DNA from: Bacteroidales bacterium
GTDB taxonomy: Bacteria; Bacteroidota; Bacteroidia; Bacteroidales; UBA10428
Direction of reading: 5' to 3'
DNA: 64,000 bases
Assembly (NCBI GenBank): GCA_016928305.1
Contig: JAFGKY010000062.1
Location: forward strand, 78,183 to 142,182
Below, one piece after another: positions 42,474 through 52,482 of the stretch; positions within the stretch are counted from its first letter, which is position 1, and each line of letters begins with the position of its first letter. Below the pieces are notes generated by a model that was not told the DNA's origin, ran no database searches, and saw only the letters and a list, made by a program, of their open reading frames with translations. The position numbers and the translations under genes were made by a program.

Positions 42474-43823
42474 ATGTACGATATTGGAATCATCGGAGGA
42501 GGACCTGCCGGTTATGTGGCTGCTGAAAGAGCGGGACAACAAGGCCTTTCAGTTGTTCTTTTTGAACCCAAACCACTGGGTGGTGTTTGCCTGAACGAAG
42601 GCTGCATCCCCACAAAAACTCTTTTATTCTCAGCCAAGTTGTTCGATTATGCTACCCATGGGGAGAAATACGGGATAAAAACTTCCGGCTCCACGGCGGA
42701 CTTTGAAGTTATGATGTTACGAAAGGATAAAATCGTGCGGAAACTGGTGACAGCGGTTGAGCACAAAATGAAACATCATAAGGTGGAAGTCGTGAAATAC
42801 AACGCTACCATTCTGGAAAACAATAAGGGAATTATAACCCTGCAGGCTGACAACAAAACTTATGAATGCCGGAACATGCTTATCTGCACCGGATCGGAAA
42901 CAGCTGTTCCTCCGATAAAAGGACTTGCTGACACTTCGTACCTGACAAGCCGTGAAGTGTTGACAATGACGCAGGTTCCTGCCTCGATGGTGATCATCGG
43001 TGGCGGTGTTATCGGACTCGAATTTGCAAACCTGTTCAGTTTGCTTGGAACAAAGGTCACCGTCATCGAAATGATGCATGAGATCCTCCCCGGAATGGAC
43101 GCGGAGATCAGTCAGCTGTTGCGAAAAGAATTCAGTAAAAAGGGGATTGACTTTTATCTGAAAGCACAGGTAACCGAAGTTAAGGAGAAAAATATCTTCG
43201 TTGAAACGGAAGGAAAACAGCTGGAAATTAAGGCAGATAAAATTCTTGTCAGCACCGGACGCAAGCCTGTCACAACCGGATTTGGTCTGGATAAACTCGG
43301 GGTGGAAGTAGTGAAAGGAGGAGTCAAAATTGATGAACATTGTCGTACCAATGTACCAAATGTTTATGCTGCTGGTGATGTTACCGGATTTTCAATGCTG
43401 GCTCATACCGCAAGCCGTGAAGGTGAAGTGGCCGTGAATCACATCGCCGGCAAGCCTGATAGAATGAGATATAAAGCAATACCCGGGGTTGTCTATACCA
43501 ATCCTGAAGTTGCCGTTGTTGGACTTACCGAGGAAGAAGCCGCAGGCAAAGGTATTGAAATTGAAGTGCAGAAGCTGCCAATGACCTATGCAGGCAGATT
43601 TGTCGCAGAGAACGATCTCTTCCAGGGATTATGTAAAATCATTGTAGGGAAAAAATACCGTGAAATTCTTGGTGTTCACCTGATCGGAAATCCGGCTTCA
43701 GAACTGATCTTTGGCGCTGCCATGGCCATTGAAGCACAGCTTACAGTTAACGAATTGAAGGAGGTTGTTTTTCCTCATCCGACGGTTTCGGAGATAATGA
43801 AGGAGGGAGCGTTTTTGTTTTAA
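42474..43823 (+). CDS. lpdA: Dihydrolipoyl dehydrogenase (E3)
   Basis: 449 residues from the ATG at 42474, chosen because the family starts 'YDIGIIGGGPAGYVAAERA' (FAD-binding GxGxxG). Redox-active disulfide Cys39/Cys44 is in 'GGVCLNEGCIPTK'. The NAD-binding glycine motif 'VIIGGGVIGLEFANLF' and the second FAD motif 'NVYAAGDVTG' are intact, as is the C-terminal catalytic His-Glu ('HPTVSEIMKE'). It reoxidises the lipoyl arm of E2 with NAD+. Operon-encoded copy dedicated to this complex; the window shows no other lpdA. Confidence 0.96.
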   Translation: MYDIGIIGGGPAGYVAAERAGQQGLSVVLFEPKPLGGVCLNEGCIPTKTLLFSAKLFDYATHGEKYGIKTSGSTADFEVMMLRKDKIVRKLVTAVEHKMKHHKVEVVKYNATILENNKGIITLQADNKTYECRNMLICTGSETAVPPIKGLADTSYLTSREVLTMTQVPASMVIIGGGVIGLEFANLFSLLGTKVTVIEMMHEILPGMDAEISQLLRKEFSKKGIDFYLKAQVTEVKEKNIFVETEGKQLEIKADKILVSTGRKPVTTGFGLDKLGVEVVKGGVKIDEHCRTNVPNVYAAGDVTGFSMLAHTASREGEVAVNHIAGKPDRMRYKAIPGVVYTNPEVAVVGLTEEEAAGKGIEIEVQKLPMTYAGRFVAENDLFQGLCKIIVGKKYREILGVHLIGNPASELIFGAAMAIEAQLTVNELKEVVFPHPTVSEIMKEGAFLF

Positions 43824-44047
43824 ATATTTGTTCACCGTTAACAGATTACAGTTAACAGTATATTTTTTCAATGAAACAGACACAGAGATACATAAAAGAA
43901 TGAATCGTGGCAGGCACAGGGAAAAAACTGAAGTTTTTCTATCATTTATGACCGGAATCCAGGATAATAAAGTTCTGTGAACTGTGAACCGTAAACCGTG
44001 AACTATAAATCAATATATCGGTAAATCAACAAATCAATAAATACTAT
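43824..44047. other. Repeat-rich gap inside the dehydrogenase operon
   Basis: 224 bp with degenerate short repeats: 'GTTAACAG' twice at 43840-43860, 'GTGAAC.GT(A)AAC' units at 43977-44005, and 'AAATCAA(TA)' units at 44006-44040. No terminator and no open frame. It could hold an internal promoter for the E1 gene. Confidence 0.5.
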
Positions 44048-46516
44048 ATGCCCAAGAATCAGTTCATCGATCCGAATGATGTCAGAAAAGCCGGTTTCAT
44101 CAAATTTGAACCAATACCGGTTAACCAGTATAAGAAATCCATAGCAGAAGAAAAGAACAACTATGCACGTGAAGACTTTCTGAGAATATACCACGATATG
44201 GTTGTTATCCGTGAATTTGAGACCATGCTTAACCTGATCAAAACCACGAACGAATACAATGGCATTTCATACAATCACCCGGGCCCGGCACACCTTTCCA
44301 TTGGTCAGGAATCAGCAGCAGTGGGTATGGCCTACACCCTGGATGTGTATGATTATATATTCGGATCACACCGCAGTCATGGAGAAATCCTGGCCAAGGG
44401 ACTAAGTGCAATTCATAAGCTTCCGGATGACAGACTCGAAGCCATAATGGAATCATTTTTCAACGGACAGATCCTGGGAATTATCTCGAAAGGCTTCACC
44501 GGCAATGTGAAAGCTCTTGCCCGCAGATTCCTGGTATACGGTACCCTGGCAGAAATTTTTGCGCGGGAGACAGGATTCAACAGGGGATTGGGCGGAAGCA
44601 TGCACGCTTTTTTCACTCCTTTTGGCGTCTATCCAAACAATGCCATCGTTGGCGGCAGCGGTGATATTGCCGTTGGTGCCGCCCTGTATAAAAAAGTGAA
44701 TCGTAAACCCGGCATTGTGGTAGCCAATATCGGTGATGCCAGCATGGCCTGCGGACCGGTTTGGGAAGGTATTTCTTTTGCTGCTATGGACCAGTTCGAA
44801 CAGCTATGGGAAGGCGACATGAAAGGAGGCTTACCGGTCATCATTAACATTATGAACAATCAATACGGTATGGGCGGACAGACCTGTGGTGAAACCATGG
44901 GATTCGGCATGGCTGCCCGCATCGGCGCCGGCGTTAATCCGCAGCAAATGCATGCCGAACGGGTGGACGGTTACAATCCACTGGCATTGATTGATGCATA
45001 TAAACGCAAAAAGAAAATCCTTGAAGAAAAGAAAGGCCCGGTGCTATTGGAAGTTACAACATACCGTTTTAGTGGTCACTCCCCATCGGATGCCTCCTCA
45101 TACCGGTCCAAGGAAGAGGTGGAAGCCTGGCAGAAACATGACTGCATTGTTTCATATGGGGAAAATCTTGTTAAAGCCGGAGTAGCCAGGCAACAGGAAC
45201 TGGATGACATATGGACCGATGTCAAAGCGCTGATACTGGAAATGCTGAAGCTTACAGTTGATGATAAAACATCACCCCGCATGGACCTTGACCGTCACCC
45301 CGAACTTATTGGTGAGATGATGTTCTCAAATCAATCCGTGGATGCCATGGAAAAGGGTAAACCTGAAGTCAATCATCCCATAAATGAAAATCCCAGGATG
45401 CAGCAGCTGGCTAAAAAAGCACGTTTTGCCTTTGACAAGGATGGTAAACCTCACAGCAAGATGAAGCAATATCAGCTGCGTGATGGCATCTTCGAAGCTA
45501 TTATTGACAGGTTTTACAAAGATCCTACACTGGTGGCTTATGGTGAGGAAAACCGTGACTGGGGAGGAGCCTTTGCTGTTTACCGCGGACTTACTGAAGC
45601 GCTGCCTTATAACAGGCTGTTTAATTCGCCGATTTCAGAGGGAGCCATCGTTGGTACTGCCATTGGCTATGCCATGTGTGGCGGCCGTGTAATTCCCGAG
45701 ATCATGTATTGTGATTTCCTTGGCCGCAGCGGTGATGAGGTCTTTAACCAGCTGCCCAAATGGCAGTCCATGAGCGGTAACCTGATCAGGATGCCGGTTG
45801 TGCTCAGGGTATCGGTCGGTTCAAAATACGGGGCACAGCATTCACAGGACTGGTCTTCGCTGGTGGCTCATATTCCTGGTATCAAAGTGGTCTTTCCTGC
45901 CACACCTTACGATGCAAAAGGTATCATGAATGCTGCATTGCAGGGAACGGATCCGGTGATCTATTTCGAAAGTCAACGCATTTATGATGTTGGAGAACAG
46001 TTTCATGAAGGTGGCGTTCCCGAAGGATATTATGAAATACCCATCGGCGAACCCGACGTTAAAAAAACCGGCAGGGATGTTACCCTGCTAACCATAGGAG
46101 CTACCTTGTATCCGGCACTGGAAGCAGCAAAAACATTGGAAGAAAAATACGGTATATCGGTCGAGATTATCGATGCCCGTTCATTGGTACCTTTTAATTA
46201 TGATCCTGTTATTGAATCCGTGAAAAAGACCGGAAAAATACTCCTGGCAAGTGATGCCTGTGAACGTGGTTCATACCTGAATGACTTAGCACAAAACATC
46301 ACCGAAATGGCCTTTGATTATCTCGACGCACCTCCGGTGGTAGTAGGTTCGCGTAACTGGATCACACCGGCTTATGAACTCGAAAAGTGGTTCTTCCCGC
46401 AACCCGACTGGATACTTGACGCCATCCATGAACGGATAATACCACTGAAAGGACATCACGTAACGAATAATTTTACCAAAGCGGAAAAAATGCGAAGGTC
46501 GAGGTTTGGGGTATAA
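44048..46516 (+). CDS. 2-oxoacid dehydrogenase E1, fused alpha and beta subunits
   Basis: 822 residues, equal to an E1 alpha (~1-440) joined to an E1 beta (~475-822). The alpha part has '[13 protein letters not shown]', 'GGSMHAFF', and the thiamine-diphosphate motif '[14 protein letters not shown]...[15 protein letters not shown]' in outline (GDG to GDA). The beta part has '[19 protein letters not shown]', '[27 protein letters not shown]' and '[11 protein letters not shown]'. Fusion of the two chains is seen in several Bacteroidota complexes. It decarboxylates a 2-oxo acid or acetoin and acylates E2. The substrate is not determined. Confidence 0.93.
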   Translation: MPKNQFIDPNDVRKAGFIKFEPIPVNQYKKSIAEEKNNYAREDFLRIYHDMVVIREFETMLNLIKTTNEYNGISYNHPGPAHLSIGQESAAVGMAYTLDVYDYIFGSHRSHGEILAKGLSAIHKLPDDRLEAIMESFFNGQILGIISKGFTGNVKALARRFLVYGTLAEIFARETGFNRGLGGSMHAFFTPFGVYPNNAIVGGSGDIAVGAALYKKVNRKPGIVVANIGDASMACGPVWEGISFAAMDQFEQLWEGDMKGGLPVIINIMNNQYGMGGQTCGETMGFGMAARIGAGVNPQQMHAERVDGYNPLALIDAYKRKKKILEEKKGPVLLEVTTYRFSGHSPSDASSYRSKEEVEAWQKHDCIVSYGENLVKAGVARQQELDDIWTDVKALILEMLKLTVDDKTSPRMDLDRHPELIGEMMFSNQSVDAMEKGKPEVNHPINENPRMQQLAKKARFAFDKDGKPHSKMKQYQLRDGIFEAIIDRFYKDPTLVAYGEENRDWGGAFAVYRGLTEALPYNRLFNSPISEGAIVGTAIGYAMCGGRVIPEIMYCDFLGRSGDEVFNQLPKWQSMSGNLIRMPVVLRVSVGSKYGAQHSQDWSSLVAHIPGIKVVFPATPYDAKGIMNAALQGTDPVIYFESQRIYDVGEQFHEGGVPEGYYEIPIGEPDVKKTGRDVTLLTIGATLYPALEAAKTLEEKYGISVEIIDARSLVPFNYDPVIESVKKTGKILLASDACERGSYLNDLAQNITEMAFDYLDAPPVVVGSRNWITPAYELEKWFFPQPDWILDAIHERIIPLKGHHVTNNFTKAEKMRRSRFGV

Positions 46517-46531
46517 TTAATAATTCATTTT

Positions 46532-47797
46532 ATGAAAACCCGTGCAGTACGATTATACGGAAAAGAAGATCTCAGGCTCGAGGAATTCGAGATACCGGTC
46601 ATAAAAGAGGATGAGATCCTGGCAAAGGTGGTGTGTGACTCCCTTTGTATGTCATCGTATAAAGCCGCCAAACAGGGTACTGAACATAAAAGAATTCCTC
46701 ATGATGTGGCTGTTAACCCCACCATAATCGGGCATGAATTTGCCGGTGAACTTGTTGAAGTGGGGAAGAAATGGACAGATCAGTTTTCACCGGGACAGAA
46801 ATTCTCCATTCAGCCGGCTATCAATTATGAACAGGGACCTGTAGGTGTGCTGAGTGCACCGGGATATTCATACCGGTATTGCGGAGGCAATGCCACTTAT
46901 GTCATCATCCCCAACGAAGTTATGCAACAAAATTGCCTGCTGCCATACACAGGAGAAGGATACTATCCTGCTTCACTCGCCGAGCCCCTGTCCTGTGTTA
47001 TCGGGGCCATGCATGCCAATTATCACACTAAGCCCGGCTCATACAAACACGAAATGGAAATCGTTCAGGGCGGTAACCTGGCATTACTGGCCGCTGCCGG
47101 ACCAATGGGACTGGCTGCCATCAACTATGTCATTCACCGTGAGGATATCCGGCCCGGCTTATTCGTTGTTACGGATATTGATCAGACCCGGCTTGACAGG
47201 GCTGAAAACCTCTTTCCTCCTGCCCTGGCTGCCACCAAAGGTATAAACCTTCGGTACATAAATACGGCAAAAACCACCAATCCGGTTAATGAACTGCGTT
47301 CTCTCACCGACGGAAAGGGATATGATGATGTCTTTGTCTTTGCTCCGGTACCGGCTGTAATCGAGCAGGCTGACGGACTCCTTGCCAGGGACGGCTGCCT
47401 GAATTTTTTTGCCGGACCATCGGATCCGAATTTCAGGGCCTATTTCAATTTTTACAGCGTGCATTATGAAGCAACCCACATCACCGGCACCTCAGGCGGA
47501 AATAATGATGATATGAAGGAAGCCCTTCTCTATCTCTCCAAAGGCCTTGATCCGGCGGGCCTGATAACCCACATCGGGGGAATTGATGCAGTGATCAACA
47601 CCACCCTTCACCTGCCCGACATACCCGGAGGCAAAAAAATGATGTATATGCACATCAATATGCCGCTCACGGCCATTGATGATTTAAAAGAGAAAGGTAA
47701 AACCGTTCCCCTGTTCAGGGAATTGCATGCCATCTGTCTCAACAATAAAGGATTGTGGTCCGTCGAGGCAGAGAAATACTTGTTACAAACACCCTGA
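46532..47797 (+). CDS. Zinc-dependent medium-chain alcohol/polyol dehydrogenase (sorbose-1-phosphate reductase-like)
   Basis: 421 residues. MDR superfamily: 'VVCDSLCMSSYKAAKQG' (catalytic zinc Cys and Ser/Thr), 'PTIIGHEFAGELVEVGKKW' (His-Glu), 'LAEPLSCVIGAMHANYH' (Glu and Cys), and an NAD-binding 'LLAAAGPMGLAAINYVI'. The glycine motif is AxGPMG. The four-Cys structural zinc lobe of classic alcohol dehydrogenases is absent, as in the SorE-like group. It starts 15 bp after the E1 gene, so it is the last gene of the operon and probably oxidises a hydroxy compound to feed the complex. Confidence 0.85.
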   Translation: MKTRAVRLYGKEDLRLEEFEIPVIKEDEILAKVVCDSLCMSSYKAAKQGTEHKRIPHDVAVNPTIIGHEFAGELVEVGKKWTDQFSPGQKFSIQPAINYEQGPVGVLSAPGYSYRYCGGNATYVIIPNEVMQQNCLLPYTGEGYYPASLAEPLSCVIGAMHANYHTKPGSYKHEMEIVQGGNLALLAAAGPMGLAAINYVIHREDIRPGLFVVTDIDQTRLDRAENLFPPALAATKGINLRYINTAKTTNPVNELRSLTDGKGYDDVFVFAPVPAVIEQADGLLARDGCLNFFAGPSDPNFRAYFNFYSVHYEATHITGTSGGNNDDMKEALLYLSKGLDPAGLITHIGGIDAVINTTLHLPDIPGGKKMMYMHINMPLTAIDDLKEKGKTVPLFRELHAICLNNKGLWSVEAEKYLLQTP

Positions 47798-47808
47798 CAG
47801 GATCCCCC

Positions 47809-47823
47809 CACCCTGCCAGGGTG
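47809..47823. repeat. Short palindrome after the dehydrogenase operon
   Basis: CACCCT-GCC-AGGGTG, 12 bp after the last stop of the operon. The 14-mer CACCCTGCCAGGGT also occurs at 15271-15284. It could be a weak terminator (a short A-run follows on the plus strand) or a dispersed palindrome. Confidence 0.35.
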
Positions 47824-47870
47824 TCTTGACTAAAAAATGTTATATTCGTATATACAACAATATCATAAGC

Positions 47871-48647
47871 ATGAATCAGAAAATAAGGATAATATCCTGG
47901 AATGTAAACGGTATCAGGGCTATGGTAGGTAAAGGTTTCTATAAAACAACAAAAGAAATGGATCCGGATATTCTATGCATTCAGGAAACCAAAGCCCAGG
48001 CAGATACCATGCCGGATGTGCCGGCTGAAATGAGTGATTACTCACTGGTTTTTAATGCTGCCGTTCAGAAAGGATATTCGGGAACGGCTGTATATACCCG
48101 GATAAAACCCATTCAGCAAATCCTTGGGATCAACAGGGAAGAACACGACCAGGAGGGACGGGTGATCACATTGGAGTATTCCGGTTTCTACCTGGTAAAT
48201 GCCTACGTTCCAAATTCGGGACAGGAATTGAAACGGCTTGATTATCGCAAGGTTTGGGATTATGAACTGATGTTGTTCATAAAAAACCTGGATGCGCGGA
48301 AACCGGTAATCCTTACCGGTGATTTTAATGTGGCCCATGAACCGATAGATCTGGCCAGGCCAAAGGAAAATTATAATAAATCAGCCGGTTTTACTCAGAC
48401 AGAGATCAACGGATTTAAAAATCTTTTAAAAACCGGACTGGTGGATACCTATCGGCAGCTTTATCCCGAAAAGGTGCAATATACATTCTGGAATCAACGC
48501 TTCAGAGCAAGAGAAAAAAACGTCGGATGGCGCATTGATTATTTTCTGGTCAGTAAAAGAATCTTCGGGAACATAAAAGATTCCTTTATCTGGGACCATA
48601 TCATAGGATCCGATCACTGTCCGGCAGGAATTGAGATTGAATTATGA
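47871..48647 (+). CDS. xth: Exodeoxyribonuclease III (AP endonuclease)
   Basis: 258 residues from the ATG at 47871; the frame opens at 47727 inside the previous gene. Endonuclease/exonuclease/phosphatase fold: 'ISWNVNGIRAMVGKGF' (Asn), 'DILCIQETKAQ' (Glu), 'GYSGTAVYTR', 'VNAYVPNSG', 'ILTGDFNVAHEPIDLARP' (Asp/Asn), 'RIDYFLVSK', and the catalytic 'SDHCPAG' (Asp-His). It cleaves DNA at abasic sites and trims 3' ends in base excision repair. A GTATATAC word resembling the GntR operator core is 16 bp upstream of its start. Confidence 0.96.
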   Translation: MNQKIRIISWNVNGIRAMVGKGFYKTTKEMDPDILCIQETKAQADTMPDVPAEMSDYSLVFNAAVQKGYSGTAVYTRIKPIQQILGINREEHDQEGRVITLEYSGFYLVNAYVPNSGQELKRLDYRKVWDYELMLFIKNLDARKPVILTGDFNVAHEPIDLARPKENYNKSAGFTQTEINGFKNLLKTGLVDTYRQLYPEKVQYTFWNQRFRAREKNVGWRIDYFLVSKRIFGNIKDSFIWDHIIGSDHCPAGIEIEL

Positions 48648-48700
48648 TTTTGTGCTTTTATTGTCACGGCAATGTATAGCGGAAGCAATGTACACCTGCT

Positions 48701-51001
48701 TTATTCATAATATGCGTTAACAGAGCCATTGCCTGCATAGTCGATACTCGCCGGACGCAGATAATAAGAACCGGTATGCGCGATAGCGCTTTCATTCCTG
48801 CCTAAATTAAAACCCGGCCTCAGGTTGATAATACTGCTGGTATCGCTTAAAACCAAAACAGCTCCTTTTTCAATACAAAGATAGCCTCCGTTCTCGACTT
48901 CAATCTTTCCCGAACCTTTTATGACAAGCTTTGCGCCCGATTTGATCTGCAGGGTTGATTTACTCTTTACGGTATAAACAGCACTATCATTAATTTCCAT
49001 CAGGCTTCCTGACTCAATAATGAATGAACTAAGGTTTTGCAAGATCACTTTCGAAGAGGATTGCATAATAAAAGATGAATTCCCGAGGCATGTAAAATAT
49101 GTAGGACCGGCAAACAAGCCTGTAATGGAATCGCGGATATGCTTACTGGGTGTATAATTCTGATCGAAAGTCAGAACCTTTCCGGGAGTCAGGTTAACCT
49201 TTTCATGTAAAACAATGTCACCTGTCCATATCAGGTCGCGGGTAACATCATAAAAATCCCACCGGACATCAACCCTGTACGTTCCGTTTTGCTGATCGAC
49301 CATATCAACACGTAAACCGCTAATATGTATCTTCCGGTTATCAATTCTTCCGGATTTATAAATTTTGCCCGTATTACCTGGTCGTGTATGATGATAAGTA
49401 ACAACATTAAACAGTGCCGGATTGGAGCAAAGACTCAAATTTATCACACCTGTGAAAGCATCCTCGTTGTCACCCATATTGGCGAGTTTATTGGTTTCTT
49501 CACCATTTTGCCTTTTAATTACGAATTCTTTTCTGTGCTGTTTCCAGTTCAGTATATCTTCTTCAACTGAATTAAAAAAATGATTTTTCAGATCGTTATT
49601 GCCCGACAACGGATTCTCCCTAAAGTACTCCTGGATTTCAACCAAACCATCTGCAACACAGGCAGAAGCACGATCTTCACCAAGGGATATATCCCAATTC
49701 CCGTCGGCACAAATCGGCACCAGGTGATCGGTCAGATAGGTTCTTAAATCATTGATATCATTACTTTCCAGGATATCTTTTCCAACCTGATAGTAGGCGT
49801 AAATACCGGCAACGCCATCATCCTTGCACGGTATTTCCCAGAAGGCAGGAAAATCAACTTTACCGTTTTTATGTATCGCGTGATACTCTAACCATATATA
49901 CTGATTTAATGCACCTGAATCAAGGTACGGCAGTTTGATGCGAACAACATCACCCCAGGTCATAAAATCGCGGAGATAAAATGTCCGTGTGCCATCGTTC
50001 TTCTGTATATCAGAAGAATCATTACTGGCTGCGATCGGATATCGGTTATTATAAGGCCCGCGCCAGTTCAGCCACCATCTCTCAAAACCGTTGCAGGATA
50101 CCAGGCTTGAACCTGCACCCCCCAGTAACGACCAGCCTCCGCTGTTGGCATCCAGCGTTGTCAGATCACCGATATTTAAAGGCCCTCCGCCACCCATATG
50201 GCCCGTATTGCTGTTACGGATGAGATTGTGTGCCAGTTCATGAACATCGGTCATTTGTGACGTGGGATGTGACAAATCGTTGTTACCAAGTCGTCCCTGA
50301 TACGTTACAACGTCTGCTCCATAATACTTTCCATGGATGTTTATTTTTTTACTGATGTTAATTCCGGTTTTCCCCCCTCCGTCCACGCTTCCGAATTTTG
50401 CAGTGCAATTCCTTACCCAGAACTGAATGATATCTATTTTGTCATTAAAATTATTTGCCGGTTTGAATTTATAAAAATGATTCGCTGTAAAAGACCCGTC
50501 GTATTGGGTGATCGTGGAATCATGCCCATACAAGGTTTGCAGACCACCCATTTCGTTAATCAACGATATGGAACTGTCCATCAGGTGCTGATAAGAAAAG
50601 GACGCTCCCGGCTTATCCGGAGTGACCTTTGATTCTGCAATGTTAACAATAACATAGTCGCCCAACACGATAAATCTGTTAAAAGAAGCCTGAGCAAAAA
50701 ACCGGGTAAAAGCTCCGCGAATATTTGCTGTATCAAATTCAACATCAATATAGTCATTAAGATACACCGGCGGATTAACATTGAGTGTGTTTGCCGGTCC
50801 GGGCATCCATAAAGGTGTTGATTTCCCTCTGAGAATATCGCATGAATCACACTGATCAAAAACGATATTGACAAAAATATTAAGGATGCGTATTGTATCA
50901 ACCGGATTTATATTGTCACCGTATCGCGTGCAATAAGTATAATCCTGGCTGGCAATGGACAGTGTGTGCAGTAATAATAAAACCGGAATTATTCTTTTCA
51001 T
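48701..51001 (-). CDS. Secreted putative zinc metalloprotease (HExxH) with beta-helix-like tail
   Basis: 766 residues from the ATG at 51001 (signal 'MKRIIPVLLLLHTLSIAS'). The zinc motif is His254-Glu255-Leu-Ala-His258, with a further His268 in 'NSNTGHMGG' as a possible third ligand. The region up to 'GGGKTGINISKKI' is likely a prodomain plus catalytic core. After a middle domain there is a low-complexity, Ser/Val/Ile-rich stretch with repeats of the type 'SSKVILQN.SSFIIESG' to 'SGAKLVIKGSGKIEVENGG', typical of beta-solenoids. No T9SS sorting domain is at the end. The peptidase family is not recognised with confidence. Confidence 0.75.
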   Translation of the reverse strand: MKRIIPVLLLLHTLSIASQDYTYCTRYGDNINPVDTIRILNIFVNIVFDQCDSCDILRGKSTPLWMPGPANTLNVNPPVYLNDYIDVEFDTANIRGAFTRFFAQASFNRFIVLGDYVIVNIAESKVTPDKPGASFSYQHLMDSSISLINEMGGLQTLYGHDSTITQYDGSFTANHFYKFKPANNFNDKIDIIQFWVRNCTAKFGSVDGGGKTGINISKKINIHGKYYGADVVTYQGRLGNNDLSHPTSQMTDVHELAHNLIRNSNTGHMGGGGPLNIGDLTTLDANSGGWSLLGGAGSSLVSCNGFERWWLNWRGPYNNRYPIAASNDSSDIQKNDGTRTFYLRDFMTWGDVVRIKLPYLDSGALNQYIWLEYHAIHKNGKVDFPAFWEIPCKDDGVAGIYAYYQVGKDILESNDINDLRTYLTDHLVPICADGNWDISLGEDRASACVADGLVEIQEYFRENPLSGNNDLKNHFFNSVEEDILNWKQHRKEFVIKRQNGEETNKLANMGDNEDAFTGVINLSLCSNPALFNVVTYHHTRPGNTGKIYKSGRIDNRKIHISGLRVDMVDQQNGTYRVDVRWDFYDVTRDLIWTGDIVLHEKVNLTPGKVLTFDQNYTPSKHIRDSITGLFAGPTYFTCLGNSSFIMQSSSKVILQNLSSFIIESGSLMEINDSAVYTVKSKSTLQIKSGAKLVIKGSGKIEVENGGYLCIEKGAVLVLSDTSSIINLRPGFNLGRNESAIAHTGSYYLRPASIDYAGNGSVNAYYE

Positions 51002-51068
51002 CCTGTCAGTTAAGCTGAACAAGAATAAAGATAGTCAATGTGCATCCATTTTAAAAGAGACAGATAAC

Positions 51069-51103
51069 AAAAACCGGCAGGTCTTTTGGATCTGCCGGTT
51101 TTT
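51069..51103 (-). terminator. Intrinsic terminator downstream of rhaA
   Basis: 15-bp stem with one G-T wobble (51069-51083 with 51089-51103) and a 5-nt loop. On the minus strand the GC-rich stem is followed by a T-run, 9 bp after the rhaA stop at 51112. Confidence 0.88.
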
Positions 51104-51111
51104 TTATTTCG

Positions 51112-52380
51112 CTATCTTTTCTTCAGCACCTCTTTTTCGTATTTCTGAATGATGCTGATGTATTCTTCACCGACTGGCACCTTGTTAACTGCGCAATAAT
51201 AATCATAAACAACGCCAAACGGTTTTGTTTTCATTAATTCAAGGGAGGCAAGCCGTTCAAAAGTCCTGCCAGTCTCTTCATAAGCCCTGAGGGTATCAGT
51301 CGGTTCAAGCAGGGCAAAAAGGAATGCCAATTGTGCTGCCCTTATACCAACAACATACGCACCGATGCGGTTAAGGCTTGCATCGAAATAATCGAGCCCG
51401 ATATTAACGCGTTTCAACGCTTTGGCACGCACTATTTCCTGGGCAATCAACTGGATCTCATCGTTAAAGATGACCACGTGATCGCTGTCCCAGCGAACAC
51501 CCCGCGTTACATGCAGCAGCAACTCGTCCACAAATTGCAGGATGGATGATATTTTATCTCCCACCTGTTCAGTCGGGTGAAAATGACCATTGTCAAGACA
51601 GATCAGTATTTTGTTCTGTATGGCATACCCCAGGTAGAATTCATGTGAACCCACCACCATCGATTCAGAACCAATGCCGAACAGTTTGCTTTCAACCGAG
51701 TCTTTCAGGTATTTTTTAGGATATTTTACAGCAAAGATCTCGTCGAGTGATTTCTTCAACAAGGCACGGTGGGTATTCCTGTCAACCGGTGTATCCTTTG
51801 AACCGTCGGGTATCCAGATATTGTTTACCACCGGATTGTTTAATTGCCTGCCTATTTCGGCTGCTATCTTACGACAACGCTTAACATGTTCTACCCAGAA
51901 TTTCCGTTGTTTCTCATTTTTACTTGAAAGGGTAAAGCCATCTTCTGCCATGGGATGGGAAAAACAGGTAGGATTAAAGTCCAGCCCAAAACCTTTCTTT
52001 TTTGCCCAGTCGATCCAGCTCTGGAAATGTTTGATCTCAATTTTGTCGCGGTCTACTTTCTTATTTTGAAAATCTCCGTAGATGGCATGCAGGTTCAGCC
52101 TCAGTTTTCCGGGCACCAGGGTCTTGACTTTTTCAATGTCCTGCCGTAACTGCGCTATTGTCCGGGCTTTTCCGGGATAATTCCCCGTTGCCTGGATGCC
52201 TCCGCCACTCAGCTCAGCATCGGGGGTTTCAAACCCTCCCACATCGTCAGATTGCCAGCAATGCATGCTGATGGTTATATCTTTCATTTTTGCCAGCGCT
52301 GCATCCGTATCCACTTTAAGGGATTTGTACTGCTCCCTGGCCAGTTGATAAGCTTTCTTGATCGATTCCTTTGTTGCCAT
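51112..52380 (-). CDS. rhaA: L-rhamnose isomerase
   Basis: 422 residues, typical RhaA length. The (beta/alpha)8 barrel metal-site segments are visible: 'GIGSESMVVGSHEFYLGYA', 'ICLDNGHFHPTEQVGDK', and 'LLLHVTRGVRWDSDHVV', in agreement with the Glu/Asp/His cluster that binds two divalent metals. 'SMHCWQSDDVGGFE' and 'GGGIQATGNYPG' are also RhaA hallmarks. It converts L-rhamnose to L-rhamnulose. It is 103 bp downstream of rhaT on the same strand, ending at a terminator. rhaB (kinase) and rhaD (aldolase) are not in the window. Confidence 0.95.
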   Translation of the reverse strand: MATKESIKKAYQLAREQYKSLKVDTDAALAKMKDITISMHCWQSDDVGGFETPDAELSGGGIQATGNYPGKARTIAQLRQDIEKVKTLVPGKLRLNLHAIYGDFQNKKVDRDKIEIKHFQSWIDWAKKKGFGLDFNPTCFSHPMAEDGFTLSSKNEKQRKFWVEHVKRCRKIAAEIGRQLNNPVVNNIWIPDGSKDTPVDRNTHRALLKKSLDEIFAVKYPKKYLKDSVESKLFGIGSESMVVGSHEFYLGYAIQNKILICLDNGHFHPTEQVGDKISSILQFVDELLLHVTRGVRWDSDHVVIFNDEIQLIAQEIVRAKALKRVNIGLDYFDASLNRIGAYVVGIRAAQLAFLFALLEPTDTLRAYEETGRTFERLASLELMKTKPFGVVYDYYCAVNKVPVGEEYISIIQKYEKEVLKKR

Positions 52381-52482
52381 GATGATGGTATTTTAATTAT
52401 GAATTTCTCAGGTATTATTTCAGGGGCTCATAGGGGGTATAATCGTACAATGCTCCCCTCCATGGTGGTTTATTGTGGATTC

